In this document: in pieces, positions 41,948 to 51,016 of the stretch
Layout of the letters: every line of letters begins with the position of its first letter
Position numbering within the stretch: the first letter of the stretch is position 1
DNA from: Flavobacterium gelidicaeli
GTDB lineage: Bacteria > Bacteroidota > Bacteroidia > Flavobacteriales > Flavobacteriaceae
NCBI RefSeq assembly: GCF_013294005.1
Contig: NZ_JABSNK010000004.1
Location: 364,341-428,340 of the forward strand
Length of the DNA stretch: 64,000 bases
Direction of reading: 5' to 3'
The notes under the pieces: generated by a model
The model's input: only the letters and a program-made list of their open reading frames with translations
What the model was told of the DNA's origin: nothing
The model's database searches: none
Program-made: the position numbers and the translations under genes

Positions 41948-43882
41948 ATGAAAAAACTCGTTTTTTTAAAACCAATATTAAACTTCTTTTTAATTGGATT
42001 ACTGATCACAACTTTAAGCAGGTTTGTTCTCTTTATTATATTCAAGGAGCGTGTGGTACAAACAGAAGATTATTGGATGATTTTTCCAATAGGATTGCGT
42101 ATGGATATCATTTTGTTATCGTATATTTCTGTTTTGCCTACCTTATTATTATCGGTCTTGCCAGATAATTATTTGCAAAAAATTAAACGTTTTTTTACAG
42201 TTTATTTTCTGACTTTTTTGTTTTTAATTCTGTTTATGGAATTAGCGAGTCACGATTTTATTAATGAATACGATACACGACCAAATAAATTATTTATTGA
42301 CTATCTAATTTATCCTAAAGAAGTAATGGGGACTTTGGTAAAAAGCTATTTAGGATCCATGATTTTTTCTTTCTTGTTGCTAACAGTAGCATTATACTTT
42401 AGTATTAAAAAAGCAGGGGGATTATTCTTTCCAAAATTCACAATGTACCGTACAAAATTAATGTTACTTCCTTTAGTTGCTTTTTTGTTATTTTTGGGAG
42501 CAAGATCTAGTTTAATTTCTAAGCGACCTATAAACGCTAGTAATGCTATATTTTCTACAGACCAATTGACTAATAATTTAGGATTGAATTCACTTTACAC
42601 AGTAGGATTCGCTTTGTATTCAATAAAGAATGAAGGAAATGCTGAAAAAATGTATGGTAAGATGGATGCTAATGAAGCGCTATCTCGTGTGAAGAAATAT
42701 ATGAATGTTGATGAAGCCGCCTTCACTGATCCCGATTTGCCTTTAATGCACTTACAAAAAACGGATAGTGCGATTGCTAGACCTTACAATGTAGTGGTTT
42801 TTTTACAAGAAAGTTTAGGAGCGGAGTACGTAGGGAGTCTTGGTGGATTGCCGTTAACGCCGGAATTTGATAAGCTAACCAAAGAGGGAATGTTATTCAC
42901 AAACATGTATGCAACAGGAACGAGAAGTGTTCGCGGAATCGAAGCGGTGATTACTGGTTTCTTGCCATCACCATCTGAAAGTGTGGTGAAATTGAGTAAC
43001 TCTCAAACGGGTTTTTATACGCTTGCACAAAATTTTAAAGAAAAAGGATACCAAACGAGTTTTATTTACGGTGGTATGGCTAACTTTGATAATATGGCCT
43101 CCTTTTTTAATGGAAATGGTTTTTCGAAAATCATTGATGAGAAAGACTATGATAGTAATAAAGCTGCTTTTAAAGGGACTTGGGGATATTCTGATGAGGA
43201 TTTAGTAGTGAAAGCAAATGAATATTTTAAATCTCAAGGTGATAAACCCTTCTTTTCATTGATGTTTTCGACTTCAAATCACGAACCATTTGAATTTCCT
43301 GATGGACGAATTAAATTATATGATAAAGAGAAAAATACGGTCCATAATGCAATGAAATATGCTGATTTCTCAATTGGTAAGTTCTTTGAAATGGCTAAGA
43401 AGGAGCCTTATTTTAAAAACACTATTTTCCTAATTATAGCAGATCACAATACGCGTACTTACGGTAAAAATTTAGTACCTATTAATAAGTTTCATATTCC
43501 AGCATTAATTATAGGGCCAGATGTTCCTAAAGGAGTTGATTATGCAAAATTGTGTAGTCAAATTGATATTGCTCCTACTTTATTGAATTTTATAGGGATG
43601 GATTTAAATAATCCAATGCCAGGAAGAAACCTAATGAAATTGCCTGCAACCACAACTGGAAGGGCGATTATGCAGTTTCATAACAATAATGCTTTTAGAG
43701 TAGGGAATGAAGTTGTAATTTTACAGCCTAATAAAGAACCATTGCAGTTTAAAATGGAAAATGATACTGTTTTGATACCAACAAAACTAAATCCAGAAAT
43801 GGCAAAAGATGCTTTGGCACATATTACGGCAGCTTCTTATTTGTATAAAGAGCGAAAATACAAGACTAAAGAACAAAAATAA
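41948..43882 (+). CDS. LTA-synthase-like sulfatase membrane protein
   Basis: 644 residues. Five N-terminal helices (about 8-210) and a periplasmic alkaline-phosphatase-fold domain (about 280-600). VVFLQESLGAEYVG (about 277-290) provides the metal-ligand Glu, TRSVRGIEAVITG (about 322) the nucleophile Thr region, DHNTRTYG and FHIPALIIGP the late metal site. In Gram-negative bacteria such proteins act as phosphoglycerol or phosphoethanolamine transferases on envelope glycans. Target in this organism unknown. Confidence 0.88.
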   Translation: MKKLVFLKPILNFFLIGLLITTLSRFVLFIIFKERVVQTEDYWMIFPIGLRMDIILLSYISVLPTLLLSVLPDNYLQKIKRFFTVYFLTFLFLILFMELASHDFINEYDTRPNKLFIDYLIYPKEVMGTLVKSYLGSMIFSFLLLTVALYFSIKKAGGLFFPKFTMYRTKLMLLPLVAFLLFLGARSSLISKRPINASNAIFSTDQLTNNLGLNSLYTVGFALYSIKNEGNAEKMYGKMDANEALSRVKKYMNVDEAAFTDPDLPLMHLQKTDSAIARPYNVVVFLQESLGAEYVGSLGGLPLTPEFDKLTKEGMLFTNMYATGTRSVRGIEAVITGFLPSPSESVVKLSNSQTGFYTLAQNFKEKGYQTSFIYGGMANFDNMASFFNGNGFSKIIDEKDYDSNKAAFKGTWGYSDEDLVVKANEYFKSQGDKPFFSLMFSTSNHEPFEFPDGRIKLYDKEKNTVHNAMKYADFSIGKFFEMAKKEPYFKNTIFLIIADHNTRTYGKNLVPINKFHIPALIIGPDVPKGVDYAKLCSQIDIAPTLLNFIGMDLNNPMPGRNLMKLPATTTGRAIMQFHNNNAFRVGNEVVILQPNKEPLQFKMENDTVLIPTKLNPEMAKDALAHITAASYLYKERKYKTKEQK

Positions 43883-44006
43883 AACGATAATAAATACGTG
43901 TTTTAAGACTGATTATTAGTGTTTTATTCTTTTAAACCAGTTTTAATAAAGAGCAATTGTTTTGATTGTATCTTTATAGTCACGTACTAAAGTAAAAAAT
44001 AAGAGG

Positions 44007-44034
44007 TTGTAAATGATTTAATATTTTATATTTG
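44007..44034 (+). promoter_or_regulatory. Promoter of accA
   Basis: TTG (44007-44009), 17-bp spacer, TATATTTG (44027-44034), 34 nt before the ATG. Confidence 0.75.
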
Positions 44035-44068
44035 CAGTCCAAATAAACAACTAAAACGCACAAATACT

Positions 44069-45022
44069 ATGGAATATTTAGATTTTGAGCTTCCAATAAA
44101 AGAACTAGAAGATCAGTTAGAAAAGTGTCAAGTTATTGGTCAAGAATCAGATGTTGATGTTTCAACTACTTGCAAACAAATCAATAAGAAACTTATAGAT
44201 ACTAAAAAGCATATTTATAAGAACTTGACTGCTTGGCAGCGTGTACAATTATCAAGACACCCTAGTAGACCTTATACTTTAGATCATATAAAAGCACTTT
44301 GTGGAGAAACTTTCTTAGAGCTTCATGGTGATAGAGGTTTTGCTGATGATAAAGCTATGATAGGTGGTTTAGGTAAAATAGGCGGACAGTCATTTATGAT
44401 TGTTGGACAACAAAAAGGATACAATACTAAAACACGTCAATATAGAAATTTTGGGATGGCAAATCCTGAAGGATATCGTAAAGCTTTGCGTTTGATGAAA
44501 ATGGCAGAGAAATTTGGTATTCCAGTACTAACATTGATAGATACTCCAGGTGCTTATCCAGGTCTTGAAGCCGAAGAGCGTGGTCAGGGAGAAGCGATCG
44601 CTAGAAATATTTTTGAAATGGTACGATTAAAAGTACCTATCATTACTATTATTGTAGGTGAGGGAGCTTCTGGAGGAGCTTTAGGGATAGGTGTAGGTGA
44701 CCGTGTTTATATGCTAGAAAATACTTGGTATTCGGTTATTTCACCAGAGTCATGCTCTTCTATTTTATGGAAAAGTTGGGAGTACAAAGAGCAAGCCGCT
44801 GAAGCTTTGAAATTGACTTCATCTGATATGAAAAGACAAAAACTTATTGATGATATTATTCCTGAGCCATTAGGTGGTGCTCATTATGATAGACCTACCA
44901 CATTTAAGGCTGTAGAGGAATATGTTTTAAAAGCATACGGTGAGTTGAAAGACTTATCAACAGAGAAATTAATCACTCAAAGGATGGATAAATACAGTAA
45001 AATGGGTGAATACAAAGAATAA
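44069..45022 (+). CDS. accA: Acetyl-CoA carboxylase carboxyltransferase subunit alpha
   Basis: Transfers the carboxyl group from biotin carrier protein to acetyl-CoA, the first step of fatty acid synthesis, together with AccD. 317 residues with family motifs [19 protein letters not shown] (about 92-110), [40 protein letters not shown] (about 158-180) and [17 protein letters not shown] (about 198-214), the oxyanion-binding glycines. Own promoter and terminator, so monocistronic. Confidence 0.97.
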   Translation: MEYLDFELPIKELEDQLEKCQVIGQESDVDVSTTCKQINKKLIDTKKHIYKNLTAWQRVQLSRHPSRPYTLDHIKALCGETFLELHGDRGFADDKAMIGGLGKIGGQSFMIVGQQKGYNTKTRQYRNFGMANPEGYRKALRLMKMAEKFGIPVLTLIDTPGAYPGLEAEERGQGEAIARNIFEMVRLKVPIITIIVGEGASGGALGIGVGDRVYMLENTWYSVISPESCSSILWKSWEYKEQAAEALKLTSSDMKRQKLIDDIIPEPLGGAHYDRPTTFKAVEEYVLKAYGELKDLSTEKLITQRMDKYSKMGEYKE

Positions 45023-45041
45023 TATGTTACCAGTTAAATTT

Positions 45042-45076
45042 AAATCCGAAACTCTTTAGTTTCGGATTTTTTTTTG
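45042..45076 (+). terminator. Terminator of accA
   Basis: AAATCCGAAACT (45042-45053) pairs with AGTTTCGGATTT (45058-45069), then eight T. Confidence 0.92.
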
Positions 45077-45151
45077 GGTTATGAACAAAAATAAAGCACT
45101 TATAAACAATTTTTTGTAATAACTCAAAAGAAATAATTTTTAAATTTATGT

Positions 45152-45159
45152 TACTTTTG
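45152..45159 (+). promoter_or_regulatory. -7 box abutting the dnaB start codon
   Basis: TACTTTTG ends 4 nt before the dnaB ATG at 45164. If used, the transcript would start at or within a few bases of the ATG, making it leaderless. Confidence 0.45.
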
Positions 45160-45163
45160 CAGT

Positions 45164-46705
45164 ATGGAGAACTTCAAAAACATAAACCCCGTAAAGGTTG
45201 ATAAAACAACAATAATTAGCCTAGAAAAAGGAAAATTGCCACCACAAGTACTTGAACTTGAAGAAGCAGTTCTTGGAGCAATGATGATTGATAAAAAAGG
45301 GGTTGATGATGTAATTGATATTCTACAACCAGATGCCTTTTATAAAGACGCACACAAGCATATTTTTGAAGCAATTGTACAATTGTTTACAGAGACACAG
45401 CCAATCGATTTATTGACGGTATCAGCACAATTAAAGAAAAACGGAAAATTAGATTTAGCGGGTGGTGATTTTTATTTAATCCAGCTTACGCAAAAGATAT
45501 CCTCATCGGCACATATTGAGTTTCATTCCCGTATCATTCTTCAAAAATTTATTCAAAGGAGTTTGATTCGTATTTCATCAGAAATTATTGAAGATTCTTA
45601 TGATGACTCTGCTGATGTATTTGATTTATTAGATAAAGCCGAATCAAAACTATACGAAGTTACCCAAGGGAATATTAAACGTAGTTCAGAAACGGCACAA
45701 AGTTTAGTATTGCAAGCAAAGAAACGTATTGAAGAAATTGCTGGTCAAGAAGGATTAAGTGGTGTAGCAACCGGGTTTGAAAAATTAGATAAAATTACTT
45801 CAGGATGGCAACCAAGTGATTTAATTATCATTGCAGCGAGACCTGCAATGGGAAAAACAGCATTTGTATTGTCTATGGCGCGTAACATGGCTATTGATTT
45901 TGGGATGCCAGTCGCATTATTTTCTCTGGAGATGGCATCGGTACAGTTAATTACGCGTTTAATTTCGTCGGAAACAGGTTTGTCTTCTGAAAAATTACGT
46001 ACTGGAAAATTAGAAAAACACGAATGGGAGCAATTAAGTACTAAAGTAAAGAACTTAGAAAAAGCCCCGTTGTTTATAGATGATACGCCATCGCTTTCTA
46101 TCTTTGATTTAAGAGCTAAAGCAAGACGATTAGTATCACAACACGGAATCAGAATTATCATCGTAGATTACTTGCAATTAATGACTGCAGGTGGGAACGG
46201 TAAAGGAGGAGGAAACCGTGAACAAGAGATCTCTACAATTTCCCGAAACTTAAAAGCATTAGCAAAGGAATTGAATGTTCCTGTTATTGCATTATCCCAG
46301 CTATCTCGTGCGGTAGAGACACGTGGATCAAGTAAACGACCGTTACTGTCTGACCTTCGTGAATCAGGAGCTATCGAACAAGATGCCGATATCGTATCGT
46401 TCTTATACCGTCCAGAATATTATAAAATAGATGAATGGGATGATGATGAAGCTTCCCCTACAGCAGGCCAAGCAGAGATTATGATTGCAAAGCACCGTAA
46501 TGGTAGTATTGAAAACGTGAGATTAAAATTTATAGGGCATTTAGGTAAGTTTGATAATCTTGAGGATTTCACTGGAGGCTATGATGATTTACCGTCTTCA
46601 ATGAATCAGGATGATAATTCAGCCATCACTAAAAGTCTTCCTTCTGCACATGAAGCTTTTGGAAGTAATTTAAATGACGACGACGACGATGATATGCCGT
46701 TTTAG
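45164..46705 (+). CDS. dnaB: Replicative DNA helicase DnaB
   Basis: Hexameric 5'-3' helicase at the replication fork. 513 residues: N-terminal domain (PPQVLELEEAVLGAMMIDKKG, about 26-46), RecA-like helicase domain with Walker A AARPAMGKTAF (about 222-232), LFSLEMASVQLITRL, Walker B IIIVDYLQLM (about 329-338), SQLSRAVETR and the arginine-finger region LRESGAIEQDADIV. No intein. The tail is rich in Asp (NDDDDDDMPF), a flexible acidic end typical of Bacteroidota DnaB. Confidence 0.97.
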   Translation: MENFKNINPVKVDKTTIISLEKGKLPPQVLELEEAVLGAMMIDKKGVDDVIDILQPDAFYKDAHKHIFEAIVQLFTETQPIDLLTVSAQLKKNGKLDLAGGDFYLIQLTQKISSSAHIEFHSRIILQKFIQRSLIRISSEIIEDSYDDSADVFDLLDKAESKLYEVTQGNIKRSSETAQSLVLQAKKRIEEIAGQEGLSGVATGFEKLDKITSGWQPSDLIIIAARPAMGKTAFVLSMARNMAIDFGMPVALFSLEMASVQLITRLISSETGLSSEKLRTGKLEKHEWEQLSTKVKNLEKAPLFIDDTPSLSIFDLRAKARRLVSQHGIRIIIVDYLQLMTAGGNGKGGGNREQEISTISRNLKALAKELNVPVIALSQLSRAVETRGSSKRPLLSDLRESGAIEQDADIVSFLYRPEYYKIDEWDDDEASPTAGQAEIMIAKHRNGSIENVRLKFIGHLGKFDNLEDFTGGYDDLPSSMNQDDNSAITKSLPSAHEAFGSNLNDDDDDDMPF

Positions 46706-46739
46706 AAAAAAAAAGCTTATTAATTTAAGCTTTTTTTTA
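46706..46739 (+). terminator. Terminator of dnaB
   Basis: AAAAAAAGCTTA and TAAGCTTTTTTT arms immediately after the stop codon, followed by T8. Confidence 0.88.
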
Positions 46740-46858
46740 CGTTTAATTAATAGTTAACCGTGTAAATATCTGCTTTTTGTGTGTTGAAACGCTAAAAATT
46801 TGTAGTTTAGCACAACTATTAACAAACCTTTTAACTATTAACCAATAAAACGCAAAAA

Positions 46859-47233
46859 ATGGCAGAAGAAAAATCACCTAAAAATGTTGCAATTCCTTTA
46901 TCAACTGCAGAAGTTTGGACAAAAAATCACCGAGATAATTTTTCTGATGAAGGTTCTAAAAAAAGAGTAGATTCTTATTTGATACCAAAAGAAACATTAG
47001 AAATGGTTTTGAAGTTAGGTACCTCTAAAGTGAGAGCTTATGTGGGAGTAAATGATAAAAAAGAAAAAACATTAATTTTTGTAGGATCAGAATTAGATAA
47101 AGCTACAGGTATTTATCGTGATGTTTTTGGATCAGAGGTTATGGGAGCTGATGGTGCAGCATCAAAAGTTGTTTACGATTTTTCGGAACCAAGTCCTCCT
47201 TGTAAACCGGATAATACAAGTCCATTAAATTAA
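46859..47233 (+). CDS. Small cytoplasmic protein of unknown function
   Basis: 124 residues with no signal peptide or membrane segment. Head MAEEKSPKNVAIPLSTAEVW, then a compact mixed alpha/beta region with ETLEMVLKLGTSKVRAYVGV and EKTLIFVGSELDKATGIYRDVFG, and a Pro-rich end with one Cys (SEPSPPCKPDNTSP). No family recognised. It is 9 nt upstream of the seven-helix protein gene and thus probably in the signalling operon; a ligand or partner role is speculation. Confidence 0.65.
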   Translation: MAEEKSPKNVAIPLSTAEVWTKNHRDNFSDEGSKKRVDSYLIPKETLEMVLKLGTSKVRAYVGVNDKKEKTLIFVGSELDKATGIYRDVFGSEVMGADGAASKVVYDFSEPSPPCKPDNTSPLN

Positions 47234-47242
47234 AATACTATT

Positions 47243-47899
47243 TTGAATTTATTTTTCGTTAATATCGGATATGCCTTATTATTAATGAATACGGTACTCT
47301 ATTTTAAAGGTTTTTCTAATCAAGGAAAAACCTTTAAAATTTTTACAGTTTATCTTTTAGGCACAGTTTTAATTCAAATAGCATCAAAAACACTTTTGAT
47401 GCTAAATAATGATAATCTTTTTTTATCTCATTTTTATTTTATAGGTCAGTTTGTGATGTTGAGTTTGTTTTTTAAGAGCTTATTTAAAATAAAGAAACAA
47501 AAATTATTGGCAAATTGGATATTATTAATTGGAATAGCTGTTTTAGCAGTTCAATACTCTTTAAGTCCTAATGTTTTTTTTAGATTTAATTTATTCGAAA
47601 TATTTTTAACTTCTTTTTTAATTATCATATTAGCTGTAGTACATTTATATAATTTATTGACAGAAAAAAAAGTGTTTTATTATTGTACAGTAGGAATGCT
47701 ACTTTATCTATTTAGTAGTACAGTTCTTTTTTTTGTAGGTAATTTATCGGCTCTTTTGAGTAAAGAATACCAATTATTGCCTTGGACTTTAAATGCGCTC
47801 TTGATTATCGTTTACCAGCTATTTATACTGTTCGAATGGAAAAAAAGTTTTTATATAAAGCAATCAATATTAAAAAATGAAAATAAACCAACTCTATGA
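47243..47899 (+). CDS. Seven-helix membrane protein preceding the histidine kinase
   Basis: 218 residues from a TTG start; the first ATG is 14 codons in and would cut helix 1. Seven hydrophobic segments at about 3-22, 31-50, 59-80, 90-108, 117-140, 147-168 and 177-198, with almost no loops, like 7TM sensor input domains. It overlaps the kinase gene by 23 nt and the kinase has only one helix, so this protein may be the sensing half of the system. No family recognised. Confidence 0.7.
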   Translation: MNLFFVNIGYALLLMNTVLYFKGFSNQGKTFKIFTVYLLGTVLIQIASKTLLMLNNDNLFLSHFYFIGQFVMLSLFFKSLFKIKKQKLLANWILLIGIAVLAVQYSLSPNVFFRFNLFEIFLTSFLIIILAVVHLYNLLTEKKVFYYCTVGMLLYLFSSTVLFFVGNLSALLSKEYQLLPWTLNALLIIVYQLFILFEWKKSFYIKQSILKNENKPTL

Positions 47900-48668
47900 A
47901 AAAGAAATTGTTGCAATTATTTTGTACACCTCTCTTTTTTTTATAATTCTAGCCGTTGGATTAGTAGTGTTTTTCTATTTTTCGAGAAAGAAAATTATTA
48001 AAAAGGAATTAGAGAAAAAAGATTTAGAGATACATTTTCAACAACAACAACTTCATGCTATAATTACTACACAAGAAGAGGAACGTAAACGCATTGCTCA
48101 AGATCTTCATGATGATATTAGTTCTAAGCTTAATGTTGTTTCGTTAAACAGTCATTTGTTAAAAACGCCAAATTTAACAGTACAGGAAACGAATGAAATC
48201 ACTTCAAATATTGTAAATTTAACTGCTAAAGCGCTTGAAAGTACAAGACGTATTGCTCATGATTTATTACCAGCTGTTTTTGATAAATTTGGTCTCCATG
48301 CTGGTATTGAAGAATTGTGTTCAGAGTTTACTAGCAGCAAGCAAGTTCAGGTTGATTATCATAATAAAGCGGTGTTTGCGGTTAATGATAAGGACAAGCA
48401 TTTACATGTTTTTAGAGTTTTACAAGAATTGATGAACAACTCGTTGCGTCATGGTAAAGCCTCTTCAATTTCGTTGCTTTTTGAAGAAGAACAAGGGCAT
48501 GTGGTTTGTCATTATAAGGATAATGGGAAAGGTTTTGATACTACAGATGCTAAAAATCAACATGGATTGGGAATGAAAAATATTTTAAGCCGTATTAGTG
48601 TTTTAAAAGGAACTATTGAAATAGAATCGGCTGTGGGCCATGGGGTGCAAGTTGTTTTTAAATTTTAA
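47877..48668 (+). CDS. HisKA_3-family sensor histidine kinase
   Basis: 263 residues. One membrane helix (about 12-34), a coiled coil (KKIIKKELEKKDLEIHFQQQ), DHp motif EEERKRIAQDLHDDISSKLN (phospho-acceptor His about 77), then HATPase_c with ELMNNSLRHGKA (N box, about 185), DNGKGFD (G1 box, about 213) and HGLGMKNI (G2 box). LytS/NarX-like short kinase without its own sensing domain. Overlaps the seven-helix gene upstream, and the cognate regulator follows 3 nt downstream. Confidence 0.93.
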   Translation: MKINQLYEKEIVAIILYTSLFFIILAVGLVVFFYFSRKKIIKKELEKKDLEIHFQQQQLHAIITTQEEERKRIAQDLHDDISSKLNVVSLNSHLLKTPNLTVQETNEITSNIVNLTAKALESTRRIAHDLLPAVFDKFGLHAGIEELCSEFTSSKQVQVDYHNKAVFAVNDKDKHLHVFRVLQELMNNSLRHGKASSISLLFEEEQGHVVCHYKDNGKGFDTTDAKNQHGLGMKNILSRISVLKGTIEIESAVGHGVQVVFKF

Positions 48669-48671
48669 TTT

Positions 48672-49331
48672 ATGAAAAATAATATTAAAGTGTTATTGGT
48701 TGATGATGAGGTGCTTTTTAGAAAAGGAATTGCCTTTATTCTAGAAAGAGAAGAAGATATTGAAGTTGTCTACGAAGCTTCAAACGGAAAAGAATTGATT
48801 GATTTTTTAGAAACTACTACTGAACATCCTGATATTATTCTTACTGATTTAAAAATGCCTTTATTAAATGGTGTTGAAGCAACTAAGTTAATACACGTTA
48901 ATTTTCCTAATATTAAAATTATTGCCTTGTCAAGTTACGATTCGAAATCTTTTGTAGCAAATATGATTGATGTAGGAGCAGTATCTTATTTAGTTAAAAA
49001 CGCTACTCCACAAGAGTTATTAAAAACGATACGAGAAGTTCATAACGTGGGTTTCTATTATAATAATTACGTGATGGAAGTCATCAAAGAAACAGTTTTA
49101 GATGGTGCTAATAAAAGACCTTTTGAAATTGTTCTTACGAATAGAGAAAATGAGGTGCTGCAGTTAATTTGTGATCAAAAAACCACAGCCGAAATAGCCG
49201 AAATATTATTCCTAAGCCCAAGAACAGTAGAAGGACACCGTAATAACTTATTACTAAAAACAACGTCAAAAAATATCGCTGGATTAGTGGTTTTTGCCAT
49301 TCAAAATAAAATAATTCTTATTTATGATTGA
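48672..49331 (+). CDS. NarL/FixJ-family response regulator
   Basis: 219 residues. Receiver domain (about 1-120) with the acidic pocket LLVDDEVLF (about 8-16), phospho-acceptor Asp in DIILTDLKMP (about 57), SSYDSKSF (switch Ser/Thr) and Lys of YLVKNATP. LuxR-type HTH at about 155-215: LTNRENEVLQLICDQKTTAEIAEILFLSPRTVEGHR. Partner of the kinase directly upstream; target genes not identifiable here. Confidence 0.95.
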   Translation: MKNNIKVLLVDDEVLFRKGIAFILEREEDIEVVYEASNGKELIDFLETTTEHPDIILTDLKMPLLNGVEATKLIHVNFPNIKIIALSSYDSKSFVANMIDVGAVSYLVKNATPQELLKTIREVHNVGFYYNNYVMEVIKETVLDGANKRPFEIVLTNRENEVLQLICDQKTTAEIAEILFLSPRTVEGHRNNLLLKTTSKNIAGLVVFAIQNKIILIYD

Positions 49332-49333
49332 TT

Positions 49334-49459
49334 TTATGCAATCATAAATTTAATGGCTAAAATAAAATATAAAATGATAGTCATTACTAATAAACACAAG
49401 CCACCTTTTTTTATAAACTTCATAAGTCTTGTTTCTGAAATACTTTTAGAATTTTCCAT
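49334..49459 (-). CDS. 41-residue single-pass membrane peptide
   Basis: ATG at 49459, TAA at 49334-49336, minus strand. MENSKSISETRLMKFIKKGG is followed by one helix (LCLLVMTIILYFILAIKFMI, about 21-40). It ends 2 nt from the convergent response regulator gene. A minus-strand TAAATTTG (49488-49495) 28 nt upstream fits the -7 box. The rest of the gap to 49728 shows no other gene. Real gene plausible, function unknown. Confidence 0.5.
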   Translation of the reverse strand: MENSKSISETRLMKFIKKGGLCLLVMTIILYFILAIKFMIA

Positions 49460-49727
49460 ACTCTTATTACTTTAGTTAATTAATATTCAAATTTATTGTT
49501 TTAACTTAAAATGTGTAAGCGTATAAATACCTGATTTTATTACTATAGCTGTTTATTTCAGTATTTTATTATACTACAAGCTGAATTGTGTAGGATCGAA
49601 TATTGTGGTAAAGCAATAGTGGTTCTCAACTTTGCTCAAATTGACAATTGATCTGTTTTATAAATAGTATTGGTATAATTAGTAGATTGTATCAAGTTAG
49701 TTTTATATTTGATAAAAAATAAAAATA

Positions 49728-50990
49728 ATGATTGCTAAAAGAATTCTTTTTTTATTCCTTATTCTGATTTCTGCCACTGTTAAGGCTTCTTTTATTTTGT
49801 TGCCAATGGATGAAACTACTCAAAAAAATCATCTTAAAGCTTACGGAATTACCTATTGGTGTCTGAATAAAAATTATAAAGCGAGTTGGTTGTTAAATTA
49901 TAGAGGAGGTTCTTTTTTGCTTCCTGATGCTGAAGAAATCAGAAAAGAATGCCAAATTCGAGGTGTAAGTTTTGAAATTTTATCAGACAGCGAACAAGAG
50001 AAAATCAGTAATGAAATAGCAAGTCCATCGCAAAATATGGAGACCGTTATTTTAGAACGCGTGCCTAAAATTGCAGTTTATACTCCTAAAGGAAAACAAC
50101 CTTGGGATGATGCTGTAACTTTAGTTCTAACTTACGCTGAAATTCCTTTTACCGCTATTTATGATGAAGAAGTTTTAAGTGATCAACTAGTTCTATACGA
50201 TTGGTTGCATTTACATCATGAAGATTTTACAGGTCAATACGGTAAATTTTATGGTTCTTATAAAAATGTACCTTGGTATATAGAACAAAAAAATGCTGCC
50301 GAAGAACTAGCACACAAATTAAATTATGCTAAAGTTGCTGAGGAAAAGGGGGCTGTAGCCAAAAAAATACGAGACTTTGTAATTGGGGGCGGATTCATGT
50401 TTGCAATGTGTTCTGCAACGGATAGTTTTGATATTGCCTTAGCTGCTGATGGTGTTGATATTTGCGAGCCTATGTTTGATGGCGATAGCAGTGATCCTAA
50501 CTATCAAGCCAAGTTAGATTACAACAATTCTTTTGCGTTTAAAGATTTTATCTTAGAACGCAGACCGGATAAATACGAGTTCTCGGATATTGATGATACT
50601 GATTCCCGACGAATTCCTATGGAGAAAGATTATTTTACGTTAATGGAATATTCAGCTAAATGGGATCCTATTCCGAGTATGTTGTGTCAAAATCATACAC
50701 AGCTTATAAAAGGGTTTATGGGGCAAACTACAGCTTTTAATCCTGCATTGATTAAGTCTAATGTTTTAGTGATGGGGATCTGTGAATTGAATGGAGAAGC
50801 GCGTTATATTCATGGTGAAAAGGGAAAAGGGATGTTCACTTTTTATAGTGGCCATGATCCTGAAGATTTTCAGCATAGAGTGGGTGATTCGCCTACTGTT
50901 TTAGACTTACACGCAAATTCACCAGGCTATCGATTAATCCTGAACAACGTTTTGTTTCCTGCAGCACGCAAGAAAAAACAAAAAACCTAG
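49728..50990 (+). CDS. Secreted protein with a class I glutamine amidotransferase-like fold
   Basis: 420 residues; signal peptide about 1-20 (ISATVKASF). IAVYTPKGKQPWDDAVTLVLTYAEIPFTAIY (about 119-149) starts a flavodoxin-like GATase1/ThuA-type domain. GGGFMFAMCSATDSFDIALAADG (about 218-240) has a Cys at the nucleophile-elbow position and FTFYSGHDPEDFQH (about 365) a late His. Relatives in flavobacteria are, to my memory, often labelled asparagine synthetase B, without the real AsnB domains; that name is not supported here. Glutaminase follows 26 nt downstream, so amide metabolism is possible. Confidence 0.7.
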   Translation: MIAKRILFLFLILISATVKASFILLPMDETTQKNHLKAYGITYWCLNKNYKASWLLNYRGGSFLLPDAEEIRKECQIRGVSFEILSDSEQEKISNEIASPSQNMETVILERVPKIAVYTPKGKQPWDDAVTLVLTYAEIPFTAIYDEEVLSDQLVLYDWLHLHHEDFTGQYGKFYGSYKNVPWYIEQKNAAEELAHKLNYAKVAEEKGAVAKKIRDFVIGGGFMFAMCSATDSFDIALAADGVDICEPMFDGDSSDPNYQAKLDYNNSFAFKDFILERRPDKYEFSDIDDTDSRRIPMEKDYFTLMEYSAKWDPIPSMLCQNHTQLIKGFMGQTTAFNPALIKSNVLVMGICELNGEARYIHGEKGKGMFTFYSGHDPEDFQHRVGDSPTVLDLHANSPGYRLILNNVLFPAARKKKQKT

Positions 50991-51016
50991 ACTAGATTTA
51001 AACACAAAGGAGTGCA

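Noticed and set aside
49728..50990. Asparagine synthetase B
   Set aside because: No N-terminal Cys glutaminase domain nor ATP-pyrophosphatase domain of AsnB is present.
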